64,000 bases of DNA from Candidatus Villigracilaceae bacterium (GCA_026645935.1 JAPKMP010000011.1:62001-126000), one strand, 5' to 3'; counted from the stretch's first letter, positions 40,941 through 50,040 are shown. Numbers and translations are program-made. The notes: generated from the sequence alone by a model not told the origin.

Positions 40941-43050
40941 GGATGAATTCCTCGCGGCTTTGCATGTGGCGATTGAATAAACTAACAAGGCCGGTCAGAA
41001 TCATGACGGTCAGGATATTGATGATGGCTGAAACCGCAAACTGTCCGCCGCCGAATCCGCTGGAAGGGTTGAATAAGTTGTACGAGAGCGTCGCGAGCGT
41101 GCTCTCTGTAAAGAAAAACGCCTGGAAGAGATAGAACTGGTTGAAGGCGTATATGCTGCGGATGATGATCGCAGGCAGCAATACCGGCATCAACAGGGGA
41201 AGGGTCATGTGGCGCAGCGTCTGCCAGCTGTTTGCGCCGTCGATGGAGGCGGCTTCGTAGATGTCCTTGGGTATGGTTTTCAGTCCCGCGTTGACCGCCA
41301 GCAGGATGAGGGGAAATCCGTACCAAACGGCAGGGACGAGAAAGATGAAGAACCAAAAGGTCGGAGTTCTTTCCCAACCGATCAAAAACTGAAGGGGAAA
41401 GGCGTCCCCGTATTTTTTTGAGGCAAGGCTCAGCCAGCCGATTTCGGGAATGAATATGTTCAACCACATGAGCGCGCCGATGAACTCAGGAATCGCCCAT
41501 GGCAGGATGAAGAACGCCTGCCAGAATTTTTTCATCCTCACACCGCGTTGGTTAAGAAGAATCGAAAGGCCACCCCCCAGAATCACCTGCAGGCTGGTGG
41601 AGGCAACCATCCATAGAATGTTGAAGACGAAGATTCCCTGTCCGGTTACAAAGTAAAAAACCGGCAGGTAGCCTGAAAAGCCGGTGTATTGAACCTTATT
41701 CGAACGGAATGGAAAGTCGGGATTTGAAGGCTCGATCTGTCCGGACAACCCGCCGAAGAGTTCGCGCCAGATGCCGCCCTGGAAACCGTCTCGGATAGAG
41801 GCGCTGTTGAAATCCGTGATTGAAATGGCGACCTGGAACAAAAAGGGGAGAAGGGTCAATAACGCAAACGCAATCAAACCAGGCACGAGCCAGGGGACTG
41901 CCTGCAGGGATTCCTTGTTGTTATAAAATTGCCTTTTCGATCTGCGGTTCCGGATACTTTCCAGAAGTGATTCCCACGCTTTCGAAATTCCCTCCGCGGC
42001 GGCGAAGGATAGCGGTGCCGTCAGGATGAGAATATATTGCGGCCATTTGGTTTTCCATAGGAGCAGGGTGATAAGGGAAAGCCCAAGCCAAAGGGCAAAG
42101 ACCCTTTCCCTTTTCCAGAGACGGGCAAAGCCGGCGATGGCAAAGAGTCCGATCAGGAAATCGGGAGCGAATAAAAACACGTTTTCATGCCAGAGGATGG
42201 GCGACATGCTGATCCAGACCAAAGGCTGCCAGAGCGGAAAATTCGCGCTTTGTACATTCGGATTTGTGACCGTATACGTCACCGATGTGAAAGATTCTTG
42301 CAGGCGTCCAATGGGATCCGGCCATAAATATGGATTTGCGCCAAAAAAGACAAGAAGCGATAACAGCCCCCAACCAAGGATAGGCAGGAGGGCTTTAAAT
42401 TTACGTTCGATGAGATTTTCCCGATTTTCGAATATCTGGTCGACAAGAATGGCAAATCCCACGGTGCCATGCAGATATTTCGAATCAGCGGCGAGACCCA
42501 AGAAGACCGAAGACACGATCAGCCAAACGGCGCGGTGTTTCCTTTTGTATTGCACATATGCCAGGACGGTGCCTAAACTCAAAAGCGAGGAGAGTCCATC
42601 CAGCATGATCTGGCTTGTGTATTTGATGGTGAATGAATGGGTTGCAAGCAGAAACCCCGCGAGCGGATTCACAAGTGCCAGTAAAAAGGCTGTGAGCGTT
42701 CCAAAGCCGGCGGCTTCTTTGCGCCCGGCCCAAAGCAGGTCTTTCGGCAGGGTTTTGGCGGGGCTGGCGGTAATGGCTACATCTTCGACAAGCGGTTGCT
42801 CTGGCAGGAAGGAAAAAACGATGCCGTATGCGATCTTGGCAAGCGGGGGATGCTCGGTCCGGTAGTTGGTTTCCAGAAAACCGGACCAGTTCAGGGTCCG
42901 GATAAGATGCGCGTATTCCTGACCTGCGCGCAAGTAATCGTCTTCGTCGAAATCGATGGGAAGTTTATCCGCCGCGCGTACCCGCAATCCCCATGCAATG
43001 GCAAGGACGGCCGTGATCGATAAAATTCGCAAAGCCGTTTTTATGTTCAT
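40933..43050 (-). CDS. Fusion of a GT39-type glycosyltransferase and a MalF-like ABC permease
   Basis: A 705-residue integral membrane protein in one uninterrupted frame. Residues 1-365 resemble GT39/PMT glycosyltransferases: a transmembrane start, the acidic loop DFDEDDYLRAGQEY with candidate catalytic Asp35-Glu36, TEHPPLAKI, then many helices. Residues 388-705 are a complete MalF-like permease with LLPFLFQVAISITDFN, a periplasmic insert, ILPWAIPEFIGALMW and the EAA loop EAASIDGANSWQTLRHM. A linker of basic residues (RNRRSKRQF) joins the halves in the cytoplasm. I know no standard family with this layout. It could add sugars from a lipid carrier and pass or import them. It may instead be a chance fusion. 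Confidence 0.85.
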   Translation of the reverse strand: MNIKTALRILSITAVLAIAWGLRVRAADKLPIDFDEDDYLRAGQEYAHLIRTLNWSGFLETNYRTEHPPLAKIAYGIVFSFLPEQPLVEDVAITASPAKTLPKDLLWAGRKEAAGFGTLTAFLLALVNPLAGFLLATHSFTIKYTSQIMLDGLSSLLSLGTVLAYVQYKRKHRAVWLIVSSVFLGLAADSKYLHGTVGFAILVDQIFENRENLIERKFKALLPILGWGLLSLLVFFGANPYLWPDPIGRLQESFTSVTYTVTNPNVQSANFPLWQPLVWISMSPILWHENVFLFAPDFLIGLFAIAGFARLWKRERVFALWLGLSLITLLLWKTKWPQYILILTAPLSFAAAEGISKAWESLLESIRNRRSKRQFYNNKESLQAVPWLVPGLIAFALLTLLPFLFQVAISITDFNSASIRDGFQGGIWRELFGGLSGQIEPSNPDFPFRSNKVQYTGFSGYLPVFYFVTGQGIFVFNILWMVASTSLQVILGGGLSILLNQRGVRMKKFWQAFFILPWAIPEFIGALMWLNIFIPEIGWLSLASKKYGDAFPLQFLIGWERTPTFWFFIFLVPAVWYGFPLILLAVNAGLKTIPKDIYEAASIDGANSWQTLRHMTLPLLMPVLLPAIIIRSIYAFNQFYLFQAFFFTESTLATLSYNLFNPSSGFGGGQFAVSAIINILTVMILTGLVSLFNRHMQSREEFIHA

Positions 43051-43089
43051 GATCAGGTGGGTCGCGGCAGGGCGTCCGTGCCTTTCGTT

Positions 43090-44166
43090 TTATTCATCGT
43101 CTTCGATGCCGGTGGCGGCCAGTTTCCCGGCTTCGTCGCGGGTGGTGAGTTCGTCGATGAATTCATCGATATCGCCATCCATCACGGCGGGGAGGTTGTA
43201 GTTGGAAAGCCCGATGCGGTGATCGGTGACGCGGTTCTGCGGGTAATTATACGTGCGGATCTTTTCGGATCGTTCTCCGGAGCCGACTTGCGAACGGCGA
43301 TCCGCTTCGAGTTCAGCGCGGCGTTTGTTCTCTTCGATCTCGTACAATCGCGCGCGCAAAATGGACATGGCGCGAAGCTTGTTCTGCAATTGCGAACGTT
43401 CATCCTGGCACGTCACGACCATGCCGGTGGGTTTGTGGTACAAACGCACGGCGGTGGAATTCTTCTGTACGTTCTGCCCGCCAGCGCCGGACGAACGATA
43501 GACTTCGATCTCGATATCGGTTTCGGGAATATCAATTTCGACATCGTCCACTTCCGCGAGGACGGCGACGGTGGCGGTGGATGTGTGGATGCGCCCCTGC
43601 GCCTCGGTGGCTGGAACGCGCTGGACACGATGCACGCCTGATTCGTATTTCATCTTCGAAAACGCGCCCTTGCCTTTCACTTCGAAGATGACTTCTTTGT
43701 ATCCACCCACGCCAATGGCGTTTTCAGACATGATCTCGGTCTTCCAGCGTTTATCTTCAGCGTAACGGGTGTACATACGGAACAAGTCTGCGGCGAAGAT
43801 GGCTGCTTCGTCGCCGCCAGCCCCGGCGCGGATTTCCACGATGACGTTCTTGTCGTCGCGCGGGTCTTTTGGTACGAGCAATCCCTTGATCTCTTTTTCG
43901 AGCACTTCGATCTTTGGAGTTAATTCCTCAATATCGGCTTTGGCGAGCGTGAGCAGGTCCGCATCGTTCTCAGACACGAGGATCGTTTTGGCCTCTTCCA
44001 GGCTTTTCATCGCCTGACGGTATTCCCTCGCCTTGGCGATCAGCGGCTCGAGACTCGCGCGCTCCTTGCCGATCTCCGCGGCGCGTTTATAGTCGCTTCC
44101 GACTTCGAGAAGTTCGTTTCCAAGTTGTTCGTATTTTTCTTCGACGGCTTTTAGTTTATCAAGCAT
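43090..44166 (-). CDS. prfA: Peptide chain release factor 1
   Basis: Class-I release factor that ends translation at UAA and UAG. The 358 residues show the codon-recognition motif Pro185-Ala-Thr187 (RVPATEAQ) and the GGQ motif at 229-231 ([13 protein letters not shown]). It also has the typical helical N terminus and [17 protein letters not shown], not SPF, identifies it as RF1. PrmC, which methylates Gln231, is encoded two genes downstream. It heads the minus-strand operon containing the GT39-MalF fusion, malG-like gene, prmC and tsaC. Confidence 0.97.
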   Translation of the reverse strand: MLDKLKAVEEKYEQLGNELLEVGSDYKRAAEIGKERASLEPLIAKAREYRQAMKSLEEAKTILVSENDADLLTLAKADIEELTPKIEVLEKEIKGLLVPKDPRDDKNVIVEIRAGAGGDEAAIFAADLFRMYTRYAEDKRWKTEIMSENAIGVGGYKEVIFEVKGKGAFSKMKYESGVHRVQRVPATEAQGRIHTSTATVAVLAEVDDVEIDIPETDIEIEVYRSSGAGGQNVQKNSTAVRLYHKPTGMVVTCQDERSQLQNKLRAMSILRARLYEIEENKRRAELEADRRSQVGSGERSEKIRTYNYPQNRVTDHRIGLSNYNLPAVMDGDIDEFIDELTTRDEAGKLAATGIEDDE

Positions 44167-44294
44167 GTTTCCTCATGATTGCATGGTTGGCGTTCTCTTA
44201 CGCCGATGAGCTTACATCAAAAGACGCGTTAGCCTGTCCTGGACGGACAGTCCCGGATGAACGCGCCCTACGCGGAAAATTTTTGCACAAGAAA

Positions 44295-44320
44295 GCGCGG
44301 CACCGGGAAAGGCGCCGCGC
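44295..44320 (-). terminator. Intrinsic terminator after the 49-aa membrane protein gene
   Basis: GCGCGGCACC (44295-44304) pairs with GGCGCCGCGC (44311-44320) through ten pairs including one G-T, with a six-base loop. On the minus strand it is followed by TTTCTT. It ends the uvrC operon before prfA. A further stem CTGTCC/GGACAG lies at about 44237-44253 in the prfA leader. Confidence 0.7.
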
Positions 44321-44344
44321 GGCAGGGCGAATCGAAAGACTGCG

Positions 44345-44494
44345 CTAGTAAGTGGCTACTGCAGAAAGCACCATTGAAATGATGAGGATGATGGCGAACG
44401 CGGCGAAGAAAAGCTGCGCCGCTTTTTGCCGTCTGGCGGCGTTTTCTTCCATCGTCGATTTCTGTCTTTGATTTTTAGAATTTCTTCCAGCCAT
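44345..44494 (-). CDS. 49-residue single-TM protein
   Basis: The frame from ATG 44494 to the stop at 44345-44347 encodes MAGRNSKNQRQKST..., a basic cytoplasmic tail of about 25 residues, then one transmembrane helix (LFFAAFAIILIISMVLSAVA) ending in TY. AAAGG lies eight bases before the start, and a strong terminator follows. It starts seven bases downstream of the response-regulator stop, so it is the third cistron of the uvrC operon. I cannot name a family. Its clean start, helix and spacing make it a probable real small protein. Confidence 0.65.
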   Translation of the reverse strand: MAGRNSKNQRQKSTMEENAARRQKAAQLFFAAFAIILIISMVLSAVATY

Positions 44495-44500
44495 TCCAGC

Positions 44501-44881
44501 TTACCTTTCGATATGTTTGTAAAAAGCCTGAGCCATTGCCTTCTCAAGTTCCTCGATTGTAACAGGTTTCATGACGTACCCGTCCGCGCCAAGCTTCATG
44601 GCTTTGTCCACCATCACATCCGCGGCTTCGGACGAGAGCATGATGACCGGCAGGCGCTTCCATTCCGATCTGCGGCGCATGAATTCGAGCATGTCAAGCC
44701 CGGTCACTTCGGGCATGTTGATGTCTAGGATCATCAGGTCGGGGCGTTTTCCCGATAGGAGCAATTGAGCTGCCGGGCGGGGATGGTTGAAATGCTTTGA
44801 TTGATAATCGAGCACTTTTAGCATCAGGCTGATCGCCTGCGCCATTTCGTCGTCGTCGTCGATGATCCAGATTTCCTTCAT
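44501..44881 (-). CDS. Stand-alone CheY-like response regulator
   Basis: A 126-residue receiver domain with no output domain. The acidic residues are IIDDDDEM, the phospho-acceptor is in LMILDINMP, and the conserved Thr/Ser and Lys are in IMLSSEAA and VMKPV. Its start overlaps the uvrC stop by four bases, so it is cotranslated with the repair nuclease. No kinase is adjacent. Single-domain regulators usually act by binding a partner protein, and the partner here is unknown. Confidence 0.92.
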   Translation of the reverse strand: MKEIWIIDDDDEMAQAISLMLKVLDYQSKHFNHPRPAAQLLLSGKRPDLMILDINMPEVTGLDMLEFMRRRSEWKRLPVIMLSSEAADVMVDKAMKLGADGYVMKPVTIEELEKAMAQAFYKHIER

Positions 44882-46749
44882 TCCAATTGCGCCTTCACGC
44901 TCTTTGCAGAAGTTTCGTTCATGCCTTTTACCATCAGGAGTTCCTCGATGCTTGCCTGTTTAATCTTATCCATGGACCCGAAATGTTTCAAGAGCGCTTT
45001 CCGTCTCGCAGGACCGATTCCGGGGATGGAATCCAGCTGGGAGGCGAGTCCCAGCTTCGAGCGTTTTTTGCGATGCGCCGTGATCCCGAAGCGATGGGCT
45101 TCGTCGCGGATCCTCTGCACGAGGTAAAGTCCCTGTGAATGCCGCGGGAGCAGCAGCGGCTCGCTCTTGTGGGGGAAGAAGATTTCCTCTTCCTGCTTCG
45201 CAAGACCAACGACCGGGACTTTATCGAGCAGCCCGACCCCTTCCAAAACTTTGACGACCCTACCGAGCTGGCCTTTACCGCCGTCGATGATGATGAGGTC
45301 GGGAAGAAAGGAAAACGCTTCATCTTTTTTGGACCCGACATCCGATTCTTTTTCCTGCGAACCCTTCCATCGCCGGAAGCGGCGCGTGAGCATCTCTTCC
45401 ATCGAGGCGAAGTCATCGGGCGCGCCGATACTGGTGCTTTCGATATTGAACTTGCGGTACAGTCGCTTAGCAGGGACGCCCTGTTCGAACACGACCATTG
45501 CGCCGACCGTTGCCACGCCTTGTGTGTGACTGACATCGTAACATTCTATTCGATTGGGTGGCGAAGGTAAATTCAAATAGGTTTGCAGATCAGAAAGCGC
45601 CTGTTCCTGCCGGTGAGCATCCGCCTGCCATTGCGCGCGCAGGGATTGCAGCGTTTCAGTGGCGTTTTCCGAAGCCATCTGGACGAGGTCTTTCGGCTGA
45701 CCTTCCTTTGGAACCATCAGTTCCACTTTCTGCCCGCCGCGCCTGGACCTGAGCCATTGAGAGATGATGATGCGTTCTTCGATCTCCTGCGGGAGCATGA
45801 CCTGTTCGGGGATGTTTGCCGCCTCGGTGTAGAACTGTTTGACGAACTCCGCCATCACCTCGTTGTCGGTCGTATCCTCCGTCCCTTCAAGGATGAAGTA
45901 TTCGCGGCCGATCAACTTCCCGCCGCGGATGAAGAAGATCTGCACGCAGGCTTCCCCGTCTGCGCGCGCCATGGCGATGACGTCCGAATCGGCGTAATCC
46001 GAGCCGAAGACGATCTTCTGTCTTTCGATGATGGTCTGCATCGCTTTGAGCTGATCGCGCAGGGCGGCGGCTTTCTCGAAGCGCATTTCGTCCGAAGCCT
46101 TCTGCATGTCGTTTTGCAGACGCTGGACGATGGCTTCGCTGTGTCCGCTGAGAAATTCCATCAGATCCGAGATCATCTGGCGATAGCCGTCTTTCGAGAT
46201 CGCTCCAATGCAAGGCGCCGTGCATAATTTGATGTCGTAATACAAACATGCGCGCGGATCATTTCCCGTGATCTCCCGGTCGCATGTCAGGTAAGGGAAA
46301 ATCTTTCTTAATACCTCAAGTGTTTGGTACACAGCCCACGCCGAGGTGTACGGACCAAAATACCGCGACCCATCCTCCTCCATCTGGCGGGTGACGGTCA
46401 CTTTCGGGTACGGTTCGTTCCAATGGATTTTGATATACGGGTAGCGCTTGTCGTCTTTCAGCCGGACGTTGTACTTCGGACGGTGCTTCTTGATCAGGTT
46501 CATCTCAAGGATGAGCGCTTCGAGTTCCGAACCGACCACGATCCATTCGATATCCGCGATCTCACGCACCAGACGGCGGGTCTTATTGTCGTGGCTCGAA
46601 TCCGCGTGGAAATAACTGCGCACGCGGTTCTTCAGGTTCACCGCCTTGCCGACATAGATGACCGCCCCCTCGGCATTGTGATACAGATAACAGCCCGGTT
46701 TGACGGGTAATGTGGCGAGGATGCCTTGCAGTTTCTCCGAGATTTCCAT
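44878..46749 (-). CDS. uvrC: UvrABC system endonuclease subunit C
   Basis: Makes the 3' and 5' incisions in nucleotide excision repair after UvrA-UvrB damage recognition. The 623 residues hold the GIY-YIG nuclease at the N terminus (GCYLYHNAEGAVIYVGKAVNL), a UVR motif near residues 200-235 (DEMRFEKAAALRDQLKAM), the RNase-H-like C-terminal nuclease with ECYDVSHTQGVATVG and IIDGGKGQL, and a tandem helix-hairpin-helix tail (LDSIPGIGPARRKALLKHFG). ATG 46749 is preferred, and one at 46767 adds six residues. It leads the operon with the CheY-like regulator and the 49-residue membrane protein. Confidence 0.96.
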   Translation of the reverse strand: MEISEKLQGILATLPVKPGCYLYHNAEGAVIYVGKAVNLKNRVRSYFHADSSHDNKTRRLVREIADIEWIVVGSELEALILEMNLIKKHRPKYNVRLKDDKRYPYIKIHWNEPYPKVTVTRQMEEDGSRYFGPYTSAWAVYQTLEVLRKIFPYLTCDREITGNDPRACLYYDIKLCTAPCIGAISKDGYRQMISDLMEFLSGHSEAIVQRLQNDMQKASDEMRFEKAAALRDQLKAMQTIIERQKIVFGSDYADSDVIAMARADGEACVQIFFIRGGKLIGREYFILEGTEDTTDNEVMAEFVKQFYTEAANIPEQVMLPQEIEERIIISQWLRSRRGGQKVELMVPKEGQPKDLVQMASENATETLQSLRAQWQADAHRQEQALSDLQTYLNLPSPPNRIECYDVSHTQGVATVGAMVVFEQGVPAKRLYRKFNIESTSIGAPDDFASMEEMLTRRFRRWKGSQEKESDVGSKKDEAFSFLPDLIIIDGGKGQLGRVVKVLEGVGLLDKVPVVGLAKQEEEIFFPHKSEPLLLPRHSQGLYLVQRIRDEAHRFGITAHRKKRSKLGLASQLDSIPGIGPARRKALLKHFGSMDKIKQASIEELLMVKGMNETSAKSVKAQLE

Positions 46750-46906
46750 CGGCAGGTATTCTAACATGGGCTTTTTGAAACCTTTTATGCCCGGGCGGTC
46801 ATAAATACAATGCTTCTGTTACAATTTACCTGAAGCGGGATGAATACAATCGAATAAGATATCACCCAGTGATAACCAAATTCATATTTATACAAGGAGA
46901 ATGAAA

Positions 46907-47659
46907 ATGGATCAAATGCCCTCGAACGCCCCCATTATGGAATCCAAGCCAGGGGTTGCAGGCTGGTTCCAGGTCTGGACGAAGGTCTTTACGAAACCGT
47001 CTGAACAAACCTTTGTCGAAATCACCGAAGGTCCCGAGGCTGTAGCGCGGACCGCTTATATCTGGGTTTTCATTGCGGGTACGATTTCCGGGATCATCCA
47101 GGCGATCCTGCGAGCCATCTATTCGGCAATGGGAATGACTCCCCAGCTCCCGATTCCCGGCTTGGAGGAATACATCCCACAAACCGCGACAGGCGATTCC
47201 GGGACAGCCATTACCACGTTGATCAGCGGCATTTGCGGCGCTCCGATAGCGGGTCTTGTATCCGTTTTGTTTTTCGCCCTTGGCGTCGCAATCGTGCAAT
47301 GGGTGGCGAAGTTATTCGGCGGCACAGGTTCCTATGAGAAACTTGCTTACGCCGTCGGCGCGATCTCGCTTCCTTTGACCATCGTCACTTCGATCCTGTC
47401 GCTCTTCAGCGCGATCCCGTTCGTCGGCATTTGCACCGGCGTGATCTCCTTTGGTTTTGCCATCTTTGCGATCTACCTGCAGATCGCAGCCGTAAAGGCG
47501 GTTAACCGATTTGGCTGGGGTCAGGCGGCTGGCTCGGTCCTGATCCCCTGGCTCGTGATCGTCTTCGTTTGCGGATGCCTTGTTGTCGGCGGTTTGATGC
47601 TGTTGGGACCCGTGATCGGGAACGTGTTCGGCGAGATCAATCAGGGGCTGGCTCCATAA
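46907..47659 (+). CDS. Yip1-family multi-pass membrane protein
   Basis: A 250-residue membrane protein with five transmembrane segments and the Yip1-type pattern WTKVFTKPSEQTFVEI near the start, ALGVAIVQWVAKLFGGTGSYEKLAYAVG in the middle, and AIYLQIAAVKAVNRFGW before the last helix. The ATG at 46907 is seven bases from AGGAG, so it is preferred over 46901. Bacterial Yip1-domain proteins have no known biochemical role. It is divergent from uvrC and ends at a terminator shared with the histidine kinase gene. Confidence 0.85.
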   Translation: MDQMPSNAPIMESKPGVAGWFQVWTKVFTKPSEQTFVEITEGPEAVARTAYIWVFIAGTISGIIQAILRAIYSAMGMTPQLPIPGLEEYIPQTATGDSGTAITTLISGICGAPIAGLVSVLFFALGVAIVQWVAKLFGGTGSYEKLAYAVGAISLPLTIVTSILSLFSAIPFVGICTGVISFGFAIFAIYLQIAAVKAVNRFGWGQAAGSVLIPWLVIVFVCGCLVVGGLMLLGPVIGNVFGEINQGLAP

Positions 47660-47670
47660 GGAAGAAATCG

Positions 47671-47698
47671 AGAACTCCTCCTGAAAGGGAGGAGTTCT
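47671..47698. terminator. Bidirectional terminator
   Basis: AGAACTCCTCC (47671-47681) pairs with GGAGGAGTTCT (47688-47698) around a short loop. It lies 12 bases after the Yip1 stop and three bases before the histidine kinase stop, serving two convergent genes. Confidence 0.75.
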
Positions 47699-47701
47699 TA
47701 T

Positions 47702-48748
47702 TCATAGCTCGATCGTAAAGCTCGTGCCGTTTCCCATCTCGCTCTCGACCTCGATCGAACCTTTGTGAGCGAGGATGAGTTGTTTCGAGATGGCTAACCC
47801 CAGCCCGCTGTGCGTCCGCCCGGTGCGTGATTTATCCCCGCGCCAGAAGCGGTCGAAGATGAAGGGCAGGTCGTCGGCGGGGATTCCAGACCCCGTATCC
47901 GTGACACGAATCCGCGCGCTTCTTTCCCCGCCTGAAATTGGTTCCGTTTCGATGGAGATCTTCCCGCCTCGGGAGGTATGGCGCAATGCGTTCGATATCA
48001 GATTGGAAAGCACCTGGTTCAACCTGTCGTAATCGGCGGTGACTTCCTGATTTGGGTCGGCATGGCTTGAAGTCAGTTCGACGCCCTGGGATGAGGCTTG
48101 GGCGGAAAAACTCGAAGTGAGGTCCGCCGTCAGATCTGCGAGCAGGAATCGGGTGGAATGAAGCGGAAGTTGTCCCGTTTCAGCGAGGGAGAGAGTCTGC
48201 AAATCCTCAACAAGGCGGGCAAGCAGTTTGGTCTCATCCAATGTGTTGTTGATATGATCGGGTGTGGGTTGGTATACGCCGTCGAGCACGCCTTCGAGAT
48301 TGCCTTGGATGATATGCAGGGGTGTGCGCAGTTCGTGTGCGATGTCGGCGGTGAGGTTCCTTCGTTGTTTGTCCGAGCGTTCGAGGTCGGCGACCATTTT
48401 GTTAAAACGCTTGAACAGCTCACTGAACATATCTGAGTTATGCTCCGGCACGCGCGCCGCGAGATTACCCTCGGCGACCGAGTCGATGGCGTTGAACATG
48501 GACTGCAGGGGTTTTCCAAAGCGGGCATACATGTTGAAGATGATGATAAAGAGAACGATGACCAGCACGACCGGCGCTCCGCATAACAACAGCCAGCTTT
48601 GTTGGGCTCCGGAAGTGCGGGTAAACAGTTCGTATAAACTTGCCGATGCGCCGCCGACGAAACAAAGAAAAATTGCAAAAAAGACGATGAAGGAGAATCC
48701 GAAGCGGGGTTCGCTGCGGCGGCGGGGCGGAGGGGGATGGTTCATCAT
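47702..48748 (-). CDS. HAMP-type sensor histidine kinase
   Basis: A 348-residue membrane kinase. Two transmembrane helices (about 16-41 and 51-74) enclose a very short external loop, so it probably senses through the membrane or a partner. HAMP-like linker (GKPLQSMFNAIDSVAEGNL), dimerisation H-box ADIAHELRTPLHI, N-box NLISNALRH, and G-boxes DTGSGIP and GLGLAIS are all present. Its partner regulator is encoded 38 bases upstream, and a small membrane protein before that. The brief sensor suggests the small protein could supply the signal. Confidence 0.94.
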   Translation of the reverse strand: MMNHPPPPRRRSEPRFGFSFIVFFAIFLCFVGGASASLYELFTRTSGAQQSWLLLCGAPVVLVIVLFIIIFNMYARFGKPLQSMFNAIDSVAEGNLAARVPEHNSDMFSELFKRFNKMVADLERSDKQRRNLTADIAHELRTPLHIIQGNLEGVLDGVYQPTPDHINNTLDETKLLARLVEDLQTLSLAETGQLPLHSTRFLLADLTADLTSSFSAQASSQGVELTSSHADPNQEVTADYDRLNQVLSNLISNALRHTSRGGKISIETEPISGGERSARIRVTDTGSGIPADDLPFIFDRFWRGDKSRTGRTHSGLGLAISKQLILAHKGSIEVESEMGNGTSFTIEL

Positions 48749-48786
48749 GGGAAGAGATTACATTTGGGGGGATGGGTGGCGCAGTG

Positions 48787-49473
48787 TCATTTTTTATCCA
48801 CATCGATAAATCGATACCCGATTCCATACACGGTCTCGATCATGGGATTGCCCGACGCATTCTCGAGCTTTTTGCGGATGTTTTTGATGTGCGAGTCCAC
48901 GCTGCGATCCACGCTGGAGGCTGCGCCGTGTAAATCCTCCAGCAACTGTTCGCGCGTAAAGGTTTGGCCGGCGCGGCTGGCGAGCACATAGAGCAGTTTG
49001 AATTCGTTTGGCGTGAGTTTGATCGGATTGCCGTCGAAGACAGCTGTGTATTTATCCGGGTCGATTTCGAGTCCACCCGCACGGAGGATGCCGTGCGATT
49101 TGACGTCGCCGCGAGTCCTGCGAAGGAGGGCGCGCACGCGCGCCACCAGCGCGCGGACGGAGAACGGTTTGGTGATGTAATCGTCCGCGCCGATCTCGAG
49201 GCCCGTCACCTGGTCGATCTCTTCGGATAAGGCGGTGAGCATGATGATCGGCACATCGCTTTCGCGGCGCAGGATGCGGCAGACTTCGCGTCCGTCGATG
49301 TAGGAAAGCATAAGGTCGAGGATGATAAGGTCAGGTTTATCGCGGCGCGCCATTGCCAGCGCGGCTTGACCGTCGGCGGCAGTGATGACCCGGAATCCGT
49401 TTTTCTCCAGGTAATCCCGCGCGAGGCGGGCAACCTTGGGTTCGTCATCTACGACAAGGATGAGTTCAGGCAT
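48787..49473 (-). CDS. OmpR/PhoB-family response regulator
   Basis: A 228-residue regulator. The receiver has LVVDDEPKV, the phospho-acceptor in LIILDLML, and Lys in TKPFS. The C-terminal winged helix has the OmpR pattern KLTPNEFKLLYVLASRAG, REQLLEDLHG and VDSHIKNIRKKLE. ATG 49473 is the family start, and a longer frame to 49563 lacks any receiver features before it. OmpR-type proteins bind direct repeats spaced 11 bases apart. Heptamers with this phasing lie upstream of its own operon and of the rhodanese gene. Confidence 0.95.
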   Translation of the reverse strand: MPELILVVDDEPKVARLARDYLEKNGFRVITAADGQAALAMARRDKPDLIILDLMLSYIDGREVCRILRRESDVPIIMLTALSEEIDQVTGLEIGADDYITKPFSVRALVARVRALLRRTRGDVKSHGILRAGGLEIDPDKYTAVFDGNPIKLTPNEFKLLYVLASRAGQTFTREQLLEDLHGAASSVDRSVDSHIKNIRKKLENASGNPMIETVYGIGYRFIDVDKK

Positions 49474-49544
49474 GGGAGGAGTATAAAGGATGAAGGAGGA
49501 AGGAGGAAGGAGATATACCGGGTGAGTAATGAGTAAAGAGTTGC

Positions 49545-49582
49545 GAGGAACGAGAAAGGGCATAAGCCATTTCTCGTTCCTC
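49545..49582. repeat. Inverted repeat GAGGAACGAGAAA/TTTCTCGTTCCTC
   Basis: GAGGAACGAGAAA (49545-49557) is the exact reverse complement of TTTCTCGTTCCTC (49570-49582), and flanking GAGTAA/TTACTC copies also pair. It sits between the small membrane protein gene and the regulator gene, so it is transcribed within the operon. Confidence 0.55.
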
Positions 49583-49593
49583 GTTCTTACTCG

Positions 49594-50040
49594 TTACTTT
49601 TCTCCAGCTTTGTCTTCACCAGGATTTTCTCCATGCGCACGCTTGTGCCATTCATCAAAGAACGGGGGGATATTGCCTTTCCAGTCTTTGCCCCAGCTGC
49701 CGTGATGTCCCCAGCCCATGCGCCACGGGCGAAAGAAGATCATCCTCAATGCGCCGAAGAAAAAGAAGAGAAAGAGGATGGAACCGCAGACCGCAAAGAA
49801 TGGGTTGAAGAAATGCGGATGTCCAAAACCATATAGATGCGGGTAGCCATATCCGTACGTTGGGACGAAAGGTGCGACTTGTCCGTTCTCGGCAGCCTTC
49901 TCGATCGCGGCTGCGACGTCGGGCGATTGCGCGATTCCCTGTGCGATGCCTGCCTTGTAGGTCGCATATCCGCCCGCAGCGACCAAGCCCAGCAATAGCA
50001 GGACCCCGATCAGCCGGAAGATTAAACCGTTACGAAACAT
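49594..50040 (-). CDS. Small two-TM protein heading the two-component operon
   Basis: A 148-residue protein. The first helix (about 8-28) and second (about 80-103) bracket a Tyr/Gly/Pro/His-rich loop (TYGYGYPHLYGFGHPHFF) that should face outside. The C terminus is rich in Trp, His and Gly (GWGHHGSWGKDW) followed by IPPFFDEWHKRAHG. The histidines could bind a metal ion, which is only a suggestion. It is the first gene of an operon with the regulator and kinase and has the shared 62-bp element upstream. Similar proteins recur next to such kinases. Confidence 0.75.
   Translation of the reverse strand: MFRNGLIFRLIGVLLLLGLVAAGGYATYKAGIAQGIAQSPDVAAAIEKAAENGQVAPFVPTYGYGYPHLYGFGHPHFFNPFFAVCGSILFLFFFFGALRMIFFRPWRMGWGHHGSWGKDWKGNIPPFFDEWHKRAHGENPGEDKAGEK

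Noticed and set aside
42026-42865. 279-codon plus-strand frame opposite the GT39-MalF gene
   Set aside because: It is antisense, Ser/Arg/Lys-rich, and shows no motif. The minus-strand frame is clearly protein.
40933-43050. GT39-MalF join explained as two genes with a missed frameshift
   Set aside because: The frame is continuous through a plausible basic linker with no stop, and both halves are complete. It is kept as a fusion but flagged for read-level checking.
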